Source: an uncultured Gammaproteobacteria bacterium | GTDB taxonomy: Bacteria > Pseudomonadota > Gammaproteobacteria > DRLM01 | Assembly (NCBI GenBank): GCA_947259075.1 | Contig: CAMYKQ010000011.1 | Span: 1 to 64,000, forward strand | DNA: 64,000 bases | Direction of reading: 5' to 3' | Part shown: positions 1 through 8,114 of the stretch, piece after piece | Position numbering within the stretch: position 1 is the first letter of the stretch | Layout: every line of letters starts with the position of its first letter | Position numbers and translations under genes: made by a program | The notes under the pieces: model-generated | The model's input: the letters and a program-made list of their open reading frames with translations, nothing else | Told to the model about the DNA's origin: nothing | The model's database searches: none

Positions 1-261
1 GCCCTGGCAGCGATTCAGGGAGATCTGACGATGGCGGAGATGGTCAAGAAGTTCGATGTTCACGCCAACCAGATTACCGAGTGGAAGAAGCAGCTGCTGA
101 ACGGCGCACCGGACGTGTTCGGCAAAGACGCGAAGCAGGCCGAAGATACGGAGCAAACGGTCCGCGCGTTGCGCGCCAAGATCGGTCAGCTGACGATGGA
201 GAATGATTTTTTAGAACGCGGGCTCGAACGGATTCACGGACCCAGAGGAAAGAAATGGTAG
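1..261 (+). CDS. IS3-family transposase OrfA, 5' end outside window
   Basis: The frame is open from base 1 through a stop at 259-261, and codons before the first visible ATG (31) continue the same helix-turn-helix domain, so the gene starts upstream of the window. The DNA-binding signature 'DVHANQITEWKKQLL' followed by a leucine-rich coiled stretch 'LTMENDFLERGLERIHG' is typical of the OrfA (InsE-like) subunit of IS3-family elements, which binds the terminal repeats. An IS3 element needs a frameshifted OrfB integrase just downstream. None is present: the DNA after the stop is unrelated and AT-rich. This is therefore probably a dead remnant marking an old insertion at the left edge of an accessory block. 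Confidence 0.8.
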   Translation, partial: ALAAIQGDLTMAEMVKKFDVHANQITEWKKQLLNGAPDVFGKDAKQAEDTEQTVRALRAKIGQLTMENDFLERGLERIHGPRGKKW

Positions 262-272
262 ACCTAGTAAAC

Positions 273-302
273 GGGGTCAGAGCACAATTTTCACTTATAT
301 AG
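273..302 (+). repeat. 30-bp direct repeat, left copy
   Basis: Matches 1244-1273 at 26 of 30 positions in the same orientation. The motif begins GGGGTCAGAGCACAATTTTC. The two copies bracket the methyltransferase gene at 458-1234, as expected for ends of a small mobile cassette or two members of a dispersed repeat family. The function is not known. Confidence 0.6.
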
Positions 303-457
303 AAACGTCTATCGGAAGCCGAGGTGCAGAGTATATTAGAAAGTAATGTACACTGAGCTATCCCGATTATGTAAGCCAAAACAAAATAGCCTAGATCAGA
401 GGCGATAAGAAACGCTTTGGCTCCACTCATGTCAAGCCGAGTACATGCCTAAGCCCG

Positions 458-1234
458 ATGAAAACTGAAATTCACAATCTGTCTTGCGACGAAAGTCATC
501 GCATTTTTACTCAAGCATGCGGCAGTTACACTATAGAAATTTTTGAGAATGAAGATTATCGCTGGTTAAGTCTGGGTAACGGGATTATTCAATCGCTAAG
601 CAGCATTTCAGAACCTGATCGGGTTTTATTCCCTTACTTACAGTCAATGCTGCTGGTGTTGGCTTGGAAACAACCCCCTCTTAAACTTCTCAATCTCGGC
701 TCTGGATGCGGCACGATCGAGCGTTTTTTATCCAAACATTACCCTGATATCTCCGTCACCTCTGTGGAGTCGGATATCAACATGATTAATATAGCTCGCA
801 AGTATTTCAATATACCTGCATCCCAGCCATTCATTCATGGCTCTGCAGATGCTTTTGTAAAGACTTGCAAGACTCGATACGAGCTTATTCTCTGTGACCT
901 TCATGATGGCGCAACTCATCCTGAGTATCTTGACGATCTGGAGTTTTACCTCGACGTGAAAAATTGCTTATCAGACGACGGCGTACTTGTGATCAACCAT
1001 ATCCCGGACGGCGAGAGTGCCTTGTTAGATAAATTGCTAGTTATAAGGAAGGTTTTTAAATGGCAGTGTTTGTTGGATTTCGACAACTACAAGAACATTA
1101 TTCTCTACATATCTAATCGCGAACCATCACTGGATGATAGTTATGAATTAAACGAAAGATTGACTAGGAGCTTGAAAATAAATACATCAGCGTTAATAAA
1201 CAGGATGACCTTCATGCCGCCAAGAAGTGGGTGA
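458..1234 (+). CDS. spermidine synthase-like (SpeE-fold) methyltransferase family protein
   Basis: A 258-aa protein with a Rossmann-fold SAM-type nucleotide-binding region: the glycine-rich loop 'LNLGSGCGTIERFL' (about residues 79-92), an acidic residue ending strand 2 ('VTSVESD', about 99-105) and 'LILCDLHDG' (about 142-150). This arrangement is that of the spermidine synthase/SpeE-like superfamily. The canonical polyamine-site 'GGGDG' loop is replaced by GSGCG, so true spermidine synthase activity should not be assumed; many such orphans are of unknown substrate. The gene stands alone between two near-identical direct repeats, and its codons are clearly more AT-rich than those of the neighbouring core genes, which suggests acquisition by transfer. 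Confidence 0.65.
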   Translation: MKTEIHNLSCDESHRIFTQACGSYTIEIFENEDYRWLSLGNGIIQSLSSISEPDRVLFPYLQSMLLVLAWKQPPLKLLNLGSGCGTIERFLSKHYPDISVTSVESDINMINIARKYFNIPASQPFIHGSADAFVKTCKTRYELILCDLHDGATHPEYLDDLEFYLDVKNCLSDDGVLVINHIPDGESALLDKLLVIRKVFKWQCLLDFDNYKNIILYISNREPSLDDSYELNERLTRSLKINTSALINRMTFMPPRSG

Positions 1235-1243
1235 TCAGGAATA

Positions 1244-1273
1244 GGGGGCAGATCACAATTTTCGCTAATATAG
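1244..1273 (+). repeat. 30-bp direct repeat, right copy
   Basis: Second copy of the repeat at 273-302, beginning 10 bp after the methyltransferase stop codon, with 4 mismatches in 30. See the left copy. Confidence 0.6.
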
Positions 1274-1310
1274 GGAAGATCCAAGCAGACTGTGAGAAGC
1301 TGATCAGCAA

Positions 1311-1347
1311 GTAGCCTGGGATGAACGAAGTGAAACCCGGGTTTCAC
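1311..1347 (-). repeat. 37-bp inverted repeat, left arm
   Basis: Read on the minus strand, this segment equals 2092-2128 at 36 of 37 positions. Each copy is itself partly palindromic (GTGAAACCCGGGTTTCAC core). The arms bracket the lipoprotein gene at 1570-1956. The core resembles dispersed 'CCCGGGTTTC...ACCCAGGCTAC' intergenic repeats, so either a cassette or two independent copies in opposite orientation are possible. Confidence 0.65.
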
Positions 1348-1569
1348 AAGCAAGGTTTAACCCATATTGGGTCTCCTCCCATTTTGCAAGACACCGCCTT
1401 GACAACACCGAACATCTAGCCTAAACCTTAGAGCGCCAAGGTAGTAGCGATGGCATCGTCCGCACTGCATGATGGCAGACTGAGTCCGCTTCCAGGAACA
1501 GCAGATTGGCAATAAGAACCGCAAAGCGAAGCGGGCCTCCCTCGCCATCCATCTATTAGGAGGAGACTC
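1348..1569. other. non-coding stretch upstream of lipoprotein
   Basis: No credible gene is seen here. The segment ends in a strong Shine-Dalgarno (TTAGGAGGAGACTC) directly before the ATG at 1570. Short frames on the minus strand have no recognisable content. Confidence 0.5.
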
Positions 1570-1956
1570 ATGTTCCAGATCACTCGATTACCCTTGACCC
1601 TTGCACTGGTGGTATTGCTCACGGCCTGCGCCGGCGATGGCATGATGCGACAAGAGATGGGCGCCCTATCGGAGAAGGGCGGTGGAACGGCGATCATCTG
1701 CGACAGTCGGGCGTGGACCGGTCACGCCGCCGATGATTACGCCAACGTGGGCGCATGCAATGCCGACAAACCCAACTTGCAGACCAGCGCCGTCAATGAC
1801 GGCACGACGACGTGCGACAGCTACTGCACGGCGATGAGCTGCACGTCCCAGTATATTCCGGCCAACCCCACCGCGACCGCCGCCTGCACTCAGAAGACCC
1901 CGACCTTCGTCGTCGGCACCGCGGTGTCAAGTTTTACCTGCCGCTGTAACAAGTAG
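1570..1956 (+). CDS. small cysteine-rich putative lipoprotein
   Basis: A 128-aa protein whose N-terminus is a lipoprotein signal peptide: a short charged start, hydrophobic 'LALVVLLTAC' and lipobox Cys20. The mature part carries eight cysteines (IIC, GAC, TTC, SYC, MSC, AAC, FTC and RC contexts), which could form four disulfides in the periplasm or on the outer membrane. The start is supported by an AGGAGGAG Shine-Dalgarno 5-6 bp upstream. I do not recognise a family. It sits alone inside a near-perfect inverted repeat, with no partner gene, so no function is proposed. Confidence 0.7.
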   Translation: MFQITRLPLTLALVVLLTACAGDGMMRQEMGALSEKGGGTAIICDSRAWTGHAADDYANVGACNADKPNLQTSAVNDGTTTCDSYCTAMSCTSQYIPANPTATAACTQKTPTFVVGTAVSSFTCRCNK

Positions 1957-2091
1957 GCGGCAAGGTGTTGTACTGATTCAATCAGCCAATAGAGCTTGTG
2001 TTGAGCGAGAGCGAAACCCGGGGGACGCGGTATCCGCGCCTCAAAATCTCCGTCTTTCGCGAAAGCAAGTAGTCTTGGTAGAACGTACATT

Positions 2092-2128
2092 GTGAAACCC
2101 GGGTTTCACTTCGTTCAACCCAGGCTAC
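2092..2128 (+). repeat. 37-bp inverted repeat, right arm
   Basis: Mate of the inverted copy at 1311-1347 (36/37 identity). The 200 bases between this arm and the recJ stop show no gene. Confidence 0.65.
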
Positions 2129-2332
2129 TCGATAGCCCGGCGTCGACGGATGCCCGCTCAGGGTAGTGGACAAAGACATATCGCGGGCTAGCAAGGCCGA
2201 AACGGCGGGGCAATTGCGTTAAGGATTCGATGTAACGCGTTAATTCATACCTTGCGGGTGAGAAGTTAACCGTACCTCGGCCTCGGTCATGCTGGAAGAA
2301 TTAAAGATGATATCGCGCCATTCCTATACACG

Positions 2333-4066
2333 TCAGTTAACCTCAATATGCTCCACCAACAACTGCGCGCTGCGCTGGCCGCGATATTCATTGACGTCAA
2401 GTTTGTAGGCGAGTTGTGCTTGCGTTTGTTCTGCCGGCCAATCACCGTCGGTGGTGTTGAAGGCGATGGCGTCGAAGATCGCGTCGCGGCCCGGCGCCTT
2501 CACCACCATTTTCAAATGGCGCTCACCGACGATGCGGCGCTGCAGGATTTCGAAATGGCCGTCGAACACCGGCTCGGGAAAGGCTTGGCCCCAGGGACCG
2601 GCGCCGCGCAAGAGTTCGGCTAGTTCTAAATTCATTTCCTGCGGCGCGAGTTCACCGTCACTCATGATGACGCCGCGCAAATCCTCCGGCGCGAGGTGGC
2701 GGCGTATTTCTTCATCGAAGGCGGCGCTGAAGGCGGCGAAGTTTTCTTGCGGCAAGGATAAACCGGCGGCCATGGCGTGGCCGCCGAATTTGCTGAGCAG
2801 GCCGGGGTGGCGCGCGGCCACGGCGTCCAGCGCATCGCGGATGTGCACGCCCGGCACCGAGCGCGCCGAGCCTTTCAGCTCGCCCTCGCCCGCTGGCGCG
2901 AAGGCGATGACCGGCCGGTGTAAGCGGTCTTTGATGCGCGAGGCGAGGATGCCGATGACGCCTTGATGCCAATGCGCTTGATAGAGGCATAAGCCGGTGG
3001 GCAGGGCCGCGTCGTCTTCGGTGAGTTCCAATTCGGCAAGATCGGTCAAGGCCTCGTCTTGCATTTGGGTTTCGATGGCGCGGCGTTCGTGATTGAGTTG
3101 ATCCAAGCGCGCGGCCATCATGCGCGCCTGGCTTAAGTCATCACTGAGCAGGCAGTCTATGCCGTGCGACATATCTTGCAAGCGGCCCGCCGCGTTCAGC
3201 CGCGGGCCGACCGCGAAGCCTAAATCCGCGGCTACTAATTGCTGAATGTTGCGCCCGGCGATATCGAGCAGGGCGCGAATACCCGCGCAGGCACGCCCGG
3301 CGCGAATGCGCGCCAAGCCTTGACTCACCAAGATGCGGTTGTTGTAATCCAGCGGCACCACGTCGGCCACCGTGCCCAGCGCCACCAGGTCCAGCAGTTG
3401 CGCGAGATTGGGTTCGGCGCTGCCGCTCCGCGTAAACCAATTCATTTCACGCAGGCGCGCACGCAGCGCCAGCATCACATAAAAAATCACGCCGACGCCG
3501 GCGAGATGTTTGCTGGGAAACTCATCACCCGTCTGATTGGGATTGACGATGGCGTCGGCCGCGGGCAGACGCGCGCCCGGCAAGTGGTGATCGGTAATCA
3601 AGACGCGCATGCCGCGCGCCTTGGCGGCGGCGACGCCTTCGACACTGGAAATACCGTTATCCACGGTGATGAGCAAGTCCGGCCGCTGCTCGGCGGCAAC
3701 GGCGACGATCTCCGGCGTCAAGCCGTAGCCGTATTCAAAACGATTGGGCACGACGAAATGCACTTCGCGCGCGCCCAAGCAACGCAAGGCGCGCACCGCC
3801 ACCGCGCAACTGGTGGCACCGTCGGCGTCAAAATCGGCGACGATGAGGATGCGTTGCTGTCGTTCCAGCGCGTCCACCAGCAAGTCCACCGCCGCCGCGA
3901 TGCCCATCATGCTGGTATAGGGCAATAAGTTTTCCAGTGAGCAATTCAACTCGCTGGCGCTGTGTAGCTGGCGCGCGGCGTAGACGCGGCGCAGCACGGG
4001 GTGCAGCTCGGCGGAAAACGTAGAGCTGTTATCAATGATGTCGCGGCGTAAGATGATCTTTTTCAT
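2333..4066 (-). CDS. recJ: single-stranded-DNA-specific 5'-3' exonuclease RecJ
   Basis: RecJ degrades single-stranded DNA 5' to 3' in RecF-pathway recombination and mismatch/base-excision repair in the cytoplasm. The DHH-phosphoesterase motifs are visible: 'VADFDADGATS' (motif I), 'LITVDNG' (motif II) and 'ITDHHLPG' (the DHH motif), followed by the DHHA1 half with 'KFGGHAMAAGLSL'. I take the ATG at 4066 ('MKKIILRRD'), which gives 577 residues, the E. coli length. An in-frame ATG at 4123 would add 19 residues with no RecJ-like character. The gene is last in a minus-strand run after the rpfE-like gene, a pairing also known from the Xanthomonas rpf region. About 620 bp of repeats separate the two here. 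Confidence 0.95.
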   Translation of the reverse strand: MKKIILRRDIIDNSSTFSAELHPVLRRVYAARQLHSASELNCSLENLLPYTSMMGIAAAVDLLVDALERQQRILIVADFDADGATSCAVAVRALRCLGAREVHFVVPNRFEYGYGLTPEIVAVAAEQRPDLLITVDNGISSVEGVAAAKARGMRVLITDHHLPGARLPAADAIVNPNQTGDEFPSKHLAGVGVIFYVMLALRARLREMNWFTRSGSAEPNLAQLLDLVALGTVADVVPLDYNNRILVSQGLARIRAGRACAGIRALLDIAGRNIQQLVAADLGFAVGPRLNAAGRLQDMSHGIDCLLSDDLSQARMMAARLDQLNHERRAIETQMQDEALTDLAELELTEDDAALPTGLCLYQAHWHQGVIGILASRIKDRLHRPVIAFAPAGEGELKGSARSVPGVHIRDALDAVAARHPGLLSKFGGHAMAAGLSLPQENFAAFSAAFDEEIRRHLAPEDLRGVIMSDGELAPQEMNLELAELLRGAGPWGQAFPEPVFDGHFEILQRRIVGERHLKMVVKAPGRDAIFDAIAFNTTDGDWPAEQTQAQLAYKLDVNEYRGQRSAQLLVEHIEVN

Positions 4067-4149
4067 AGGTCCCGCTTCGTTCCATGGTCTAGGCTTTGCG
4101 CCGTTAGATTCACACTGACTCATTTATTTGGTGCGGCCTCGCGCCGCTC

Positions 4150-4196
4150 ACCACCCCGCCCCTGCGGGGCACCCCTCCTCAAAGATGAGGGGAGGG
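4150..4196. repeat. dispersed ACCACCCCG / CACCCCTCC intergenic repeat
   Basis: A hairpin-rich segment: CCCCGCCCCTGCGGGG, then CCCCTCCTCAAAGATGAGGGG. The same family recurs inverted at 4376-4422 and 4605-4651, and again at 53531-53576 and 61660-61705. It lies immediately upstream of recJ. Confidence 0.65.
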
Positions 4197-4208
4197 AAAA
4201 ATTAGATA

Positions 4209-4281
4209 CCCGCCTGAGAGGCACCCCGCCTCACCGAGGCGGAGAGAATTAAAAATAAATTTCCCTCCTTCGCCGCACGTA
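4209..4281. repeat. internally deleted copy of the ~230-bp tandem unit
   Basis: Matches the middle of the downstream unit (CCGCCTCACCGAGGCGGAG, then AATTAAAAATAAAT), then skips to the CGCACGT border. It is best explained as a third, shortened copy of the tandem array at 4282-4772. Confidence 0.55.
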
Positions 4282-4772
4282 CGTCGAGGACAAAGGCGCG
4301 GCCCTGTAAAATTTTTTGATAGCCCCCCCTGCGAAACACCCCGCCTCATCGCGGCGGAGAGAATTAAAAATAAATTCCCCTCCTTCACAAGGAGGGGTGG
4401 ACGCGCAGCGGACGGGGTGGTTTTCCCCCGGGGCTTGGCGCGGTTTGAATGCAATCATCGCCGCGCCCACGCCAGCAACGGCCGCCGCCACCAGCGCCGC
4501 GCGGCGCGCGCGTCGAGGACAAAGGCGCGGCCCTGTAAAGTTTTTTGATAGCCCTCCCTGCGAAACACGCCGCCTCACCGAGGCGGAGCGAATTAACAAT
4601 AAATTCCCCTCCTTCACAAGGAGGGGTGGACGCGCAGCGGACGGGGTGGTTTTCCCCGGGGCTTGGCGCGGCGTGAATGCAATCATCACCGCGCCCACGC
4701 CAGCAACGGCCGCCGCCGCAGCCACCAGCGCCGCGCCGCGCGCACGTCGAGGACAAAGGCGCGGCCCTGTAA
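4282..4772. repeat. tandem array of ~230-bp units copied from the 3' end of the rpfE-like gene
   Basis: The marker CGTCGAGGACAAAGGCGCGG occurs at 4282, 4511 and 4745, giving unit lengths of 229 and 234 bp. Each unit contains the last ~80 bp of the rpfE-like coding region (antisense as printed), an intergenic hairpin (CCGCCTCACCGAGGCGG) and an inverted member of the ACCACCCCG repeat family. The third copy of the marker lies inside the intact gene. In the two downstream units the gene's stop codon (TGA) is mutated, so minus-strand frames run through them. The intergenic space is thus made of recent-looking duplications with a few differences between copies. Confidence 0.8.
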
Positions 4773-5732
4773 GGTGTCGATCGTCACGCTATCGACGCGG
4801 CCTTGTTTTAACGCAGCGTAGAGCGGCGCGATCCAGCTTTCGTGTACGCTTTCAATAAACTTACGCCAGGCTTCGATGTCGGCGCACTGCGCGGCTTCGC
4901 GCGCGCCATCGAGCACCAGCAGCTGCGCGCCCGGTGTTTCGTCTTCCAGCCACTCCGCCGCGTCGGCGGGCAGACTGGCATGCGGCGTACCCGCCAAGGC
5001 GGCCAAACCCGCCGCCAGCGCCTCGTTACTCCACACCTGCGCCCAGGTGCCGCGTGGCACCGCGGGCAAGACACCGCCGCCCCAAAACCACAGGCTGTTC
5101 GCCGCGGGCACGCCGCGTTGTTCGCGCGCGCGATTGACGCCGCTGGCGTGCAACATCATTTGCACTTCGTTTAATAGGCTGCGCCAGCGCCGCGCCTCCG
5201 CGCCCTGCGGCATGCAATGCAAGACGTCGCGTCCTATCACCTCGGGCAAGGGGCTGCCGCGCATTCGCGGATCGCGGTCGAGGCGCAGATACCAGCGCCG
5301 GGGATTTTCCGCCTCCAATTCCCAACCCTCGCTACGGAACAGCGCATTGAGCTCAATCACCAGTTGATTGATTTCACCCGCGCTGATGTCCAGCAAACGA
5401 TTACCCAGCATCACCAAACGGCCGCGGTCGGCTTGCACGTGAATCGGATCGGCGCGCAGCCACCACTGCGCGCCGGCGTCGCCCATATCGAGCTGGCGCG
5501 TGACGGCAGCGACGGGGGCGTCGCCTTCGCCATCGAGTTTCACGCCGAACAGCTCAAACAGTCCGCGCTCCAATTCTTGCGCTTGCCCTTCCACGCACCG
5601 CGCGCGCGTTAAAAACCGCTCCAACTCGGGGAGCGGCAAGTCCGCAAACAAGGTGTCGCGGCCGCGCGGCAGCTCCGGACCGAAGAGGCCGGGTAGCAGC
5701 AAGGTAAGGCTGCGCGATATTTTTTTCTTCAT
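4686..5732 (-). CDS. RpfE-like conserved hypothetical protein
   Basis: A 348-aa cytosolic-looking protein without signal peptide or membrane segments. N-terminal 'LTLLLPGLFGP', central 'LRADPIHVQADRGRLVML' and 'NSLWFWGGGVLPA' are hallmarks of the family often labelled phosphoglycerate-mutase-like or RpfE in gammaproteobacteria. The true function is unsettled, and the metal-site motifs of phosphoglycerate mutase were not seen. The ATG at 5732 overlaps the tilS stop codon by 4 bp (ATGA), so translation is likely coupled; an upstream in-frame codon at 5756 is less likely. The last 28 codons lie in a tandemly repeated segment, and the stop survives only in this copy. Confidence 0.7.
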   Translation of the reverse strand: MKKKISRSLTLLLPGLFGPELPRGRDTLFADLPLPELERFLTRARCVEGQAQELERGLFELFGVKLDGEGDAPVAAVTRQLDMGDAGAQWWLRADPIHVQADRGRLVMLGNRLLDISAGEINQLVIELNALFRSEGWELEAENPRRWYLRLDRDPRMRGSPLPEVIGRDVLHCMPQGAEARRWRSLLNEVQMMLHASGVNRAREQRGVPAANSLWFWGGGVLPAVPRGTWAQVWSNEALAAGLAALAGTPHASLPADAAEWLEDETPGAQLLVLDGAREAAQCADIEAWRKFIESVHESWIAPLYAALKQGRVDSVTIDTLQGRAFVLDVRAARRWWLRRRPLLAWAR

Positions 5733-7087
5733 GCGGCATGCTCCGGCGGACGCCATTCAAAACAGATTCCGCCTTCATCGCCGCTGGCGTGAAACGGCGC
5801 GCAGCGCCACTGATCCGCCACCGCCGCCAAACGCTCGCCGACATACACCAGCGGAATGCGCGCGCGTTGCCACGGCGGCACGCCGCGCTCTTGCAATAAT
5901 TTTTTCAAATCACGCGTCGGGCCGTCCGGACTAACTTGACAGTGTTCACCGCCCCGGCGAAAACGCACGCTGACACCCTGCGCGCACAGCGCCGCCTTCA
6001 CGCCTGCGCCTCGCGCGGGCCGCGCGCTGAGTTGCGCGCCATCGGGCAAACGCAGCGGCGCGCGCAGATCCCACTGCAACACGGTGCTCACATCGACCTC
6101 GGCTTGCGGCGGCAATGCGTATAAGTGATCGCGATAACGCCGCAACTCCGCGCCGTCCCACTTCACCAGCGGCAGGCGGTCGCGCCCGGCGTGCAGAATA
6201 TCGCGCTGCGCATGGGCCAGGCGCGCGCTGTCCGGCACGTTGAAACCCAAACTCTTCAGCCAGAAACGCAGCACATTGCGCTGGCGTGCCTCATCGAGCA
6301 GCAGCAGCGCGGGGATGGATAAACACACGGCCTGCGCGGCACGGCACGCGGCCAGATCTTGCCCGGCGAGCGCATCGAGCAAGCGCGCCGCCTCCGCTTG
6401 ATGCGCCGCGCCGCGGGTGAGCACCCGCGCCGCCGCGGGCCAGCGCTGGCGCAACAGCGGCATCACCGCGCCGCGCAGAAAATTGCGGTCGAAACCGGTA
6501 TCGGCATTGCTGGGATCATCGATCCAGCGCAGGCCTTGCGCTTGGGCATAGGCTTGCAACTCGGCGCGGGAAAAATTTAACAAGGGCCGCGCGTGCAGTC
6601 CGCTCGCGAAGGGCGCGGCCGCGGGCATGGCGGCGAGGCCGTGCGGACCGCCGCCGCGCAGCAGTTGCAGCAGCAGGGTTTCGGCTTGATCGTCTTGATG
6701 ATGGGCGGTGAGAAGACAATCGCCCTCTTCTATTAATTCGGCCATGGCCTGATAACGCGCCCGCCGCGCCGCCGCCTCGGGGCTGTCACCCGGCGCGCCG
6801 CGCGCGTTCACGCGCAGCGTGCTCAAAGGCAGATTCAAGTCCGCGCACACGGCGGCGCAGTGGCGCGCCCACGCGGCGGAGGCGGCTTGCAAGCCGTGAT
6901 CGACATGCACCGCGTGAAACGGCACACGCGGGCCGCGCTGTTGCAACTGCGCCGCCGCGTGCAGCAATACATGGGAATCACTGCCGCCGCTGTAGGCCAG
7001 CCAATAACGCTTCACCGGCGGCAAGCGCCGCAGTATCTCGGCCAAGGTGTCGGGGGAAAAAGACGGCTGGCGGCGGCGCTCGTCCAC
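5729..7087 (-). CDS. tilS: tRNA(Ile)-lysidine synthase TilS
   Basis: TilS attaches lysine to C34 of the CAU-anticodon tRNA(Ile), so that it reads AUA. The N-terminal PP-loop motif 'AYSGGSDSH' sits at residues 31-39, with 'HVDHGL' and 'LLTAHHQDDQAETLLLQLLRGGG' following as expected of the N-type ATP pyrophosphatase domain. The C-terminal substrate-binding part includes 'LKKLLQERGVPPWQRARIPLVY'. At 452 residues it is close to the E. coli enzyme. It starts 4 bp after the accA stop, and its own stop overlaps the next start, so accA-tilS-rpfE-like reads as one operon. Confidence 0.95.
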   Translation of the reverse strand: MDERRRQPSFSPDTLAEILRRLPPVKRYWLAYSGGSDSHVLLHAAAQLQQRGPRVPFHAVHVDHGLQAASAAWARHCAAVCADLNLPLSTLRVNARGAPGDSPEAAARRARYQAMAELIEEGDCLLTAHHQDDQAETLLLQLLRGGGPHGLAAMPAAAPFASGLHARPLLNFSRAELQAYAQAQGLRWIDDPSNADTGFDRNFLRGAVMPLLRQRWPAAARVLTRGAAHQAEAARLLDALAGQDLAACRAAQAVCLSIPALLLLDEARQRNVLRFWLKSLGFNVPDSARLAHAQRDILHAGRDRLPLVKWDGAELRRYRDHLYALPPQAEVDVSTVLQWDLRAPLRLPDGAQLSARPARGAGVKAALCAQGVSVRFRRGGEHCQVSPDGPTRDLKKLLQERGVPPWQRARIPLVYVGERLAAVADQWRCAPFHASGDEGGICFEWRPPEHAA

Positions 7088-7091
7088 CGGC

Positions 7092-8057
7092 TTATTGGGG
7101 GCGGGTGGTGAATTGGCCGAATTGCATCAGCCGCTCGTAGCGTTTTTTCACCAAGGCGTCGGCCGTGCCCTCAGATAATTCCTCAAGGGTTTCGAGCAAG
7201 ACGTCTTTCAAACGCTGGGCCATGGTCTCGACGTCGCGGTGGGCGCCGCCCAGCGGCTCCTTGATGACCTGATCCACCAGCCCCAATTTTTTTAGGCGGG
7301 TGGAGGTGATGCCCATGGCCTCGGCGGCATCGGCGGCCTTGGCGGCGCTCTTCCATAAAATAGAGGCGCAACCCTCGGGTGAGATCACCGAATAGGTGCT
7401 GTACTGCAGCATATTCACACGGTCGCCGACGCCGATGGCGAGCGCGCCGCCGGAGCCGCCTTCGCCGATGACGGTGACAATGATAGGCACCTTGAGGGTG
7501 GACATGACGAAGAGGTTGCGGGCGATGGCCTCACTCTGACCGCGCTCCTCGGCATCGATGCCGGGATAGGCGCCGGGGGTATCGATGAAGGTGAGGATGG
7601 GCAACTTAAAGCGTTCCGCGGTCTGCATGAGACGCATGGCCTTGCGATAACCCTCGGGACGCGGCATGCCGAAATTGCGGCGCACCTTCTCCTTGGTGTC
7701 GCGGCCCTTCTGCTGGCCGATGACCATCACCGGCCGTCCTTCGAGGCGGGCGAGGCCGCCAACGATGGCGGGATCGTCGGCGAAGGCGCGGTCGCCGTGC
7801 AGCTCTTCGAAGTGGGTAAATATGCGCTCGATGTAGTCGAGGGTATAAGGCCGCTGCGGGTGGCGCGCCAATTGCGCGATCTGCCACGAAGTCAGATTGG
7901 AGAAGATCGACTCGGTGAGGGTCTTGGATTTGGCCTCGAGCTTGGCGATTTCCTCGGAGATGTTGATCTCGTTATCATTGCTGACGAAGCGAAGTTCTTC
8001 GATCTTGGCTTCCAGCTCGGCGATGGGTTGTTCAAAGTCCAGAAAACTGTGTTTCAT
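7092..8057 (-). CDS. accA: acetyl-CoA carboxylase carboxyltransferase subunit alpha
   Basis: AccA with AccD forms the carboxyltransferase that moves carboxyl from biotin to acetyl-CoA, making malonyl-CoA for fatty acid synthesis. The 321-residue protein starts '[23 protein letters not shown]' in the usual way and carries the crotonase-fold signatures '[23 protein letters not shown]', '[19 protein letters not shown]' and '[12 protein letters not shown]'. It lies 57 bp after the dnaE stop and 4 bp before tilS. The dnaE-accA-tilS order is conserved in gammaproteobacteria. Confidence 0.97.
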   Translation of the reverse strand: MKHSFLDFEQPIAELEAKIEELRFVSNDNEINISEEIAKLEAKSKTLTESIFSNLTSWQIAQLARHPQRPYTLDYIERIFTHFEELHGDRAFADDPAIVGGLARLEGRPVMVIGQQKGRDTKEKVRRNFGMPRPEGYRKAMRLMQTAERFKLPILTFIDTPGAYPGIDAEERGQSEAIARNLFVMSTLKVPIIVTVIGEGGSGGALAIGVGDRVNMLQYSTYSVISPEGCASILWKSAAKAADAAEAMGITSTRLKKLGLVDQVIKEPLGGAHRDVETMAQRLKDVLLETLEELSEGTADALVKKRYERLMQFGQFTTRPQ

Positions 8058-8114
8058 AACATCCGTTGCTTGTCGTTGAGGGCGCGCGGCCTATTCTAAC
8101 GTCCAGCGCCGCGC

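Noticed and set aside
458-1234. Calling the SpeE-like protein a true spermidine synthase
   Set aside because: The glycine loop is GSGCG rather than the canonical GGGDG, and no polyamine gene is nearby, so only the fold family is supported.
2348-3928. Long plus-strand frames opposite recJ
   Set aside because: They are antisense shadows created by the high GC of recJ; the minus-strand frame has all RecJ motifs and the plus-strand products are low-complexity.
4249-4756. Minus-strand frames of 158 and 123 aa in the tandem repeats
   Set aside because: They only exist because the copied rpfE-like end has lost its stop; they lack start signals and contain repeated spacer DNA.
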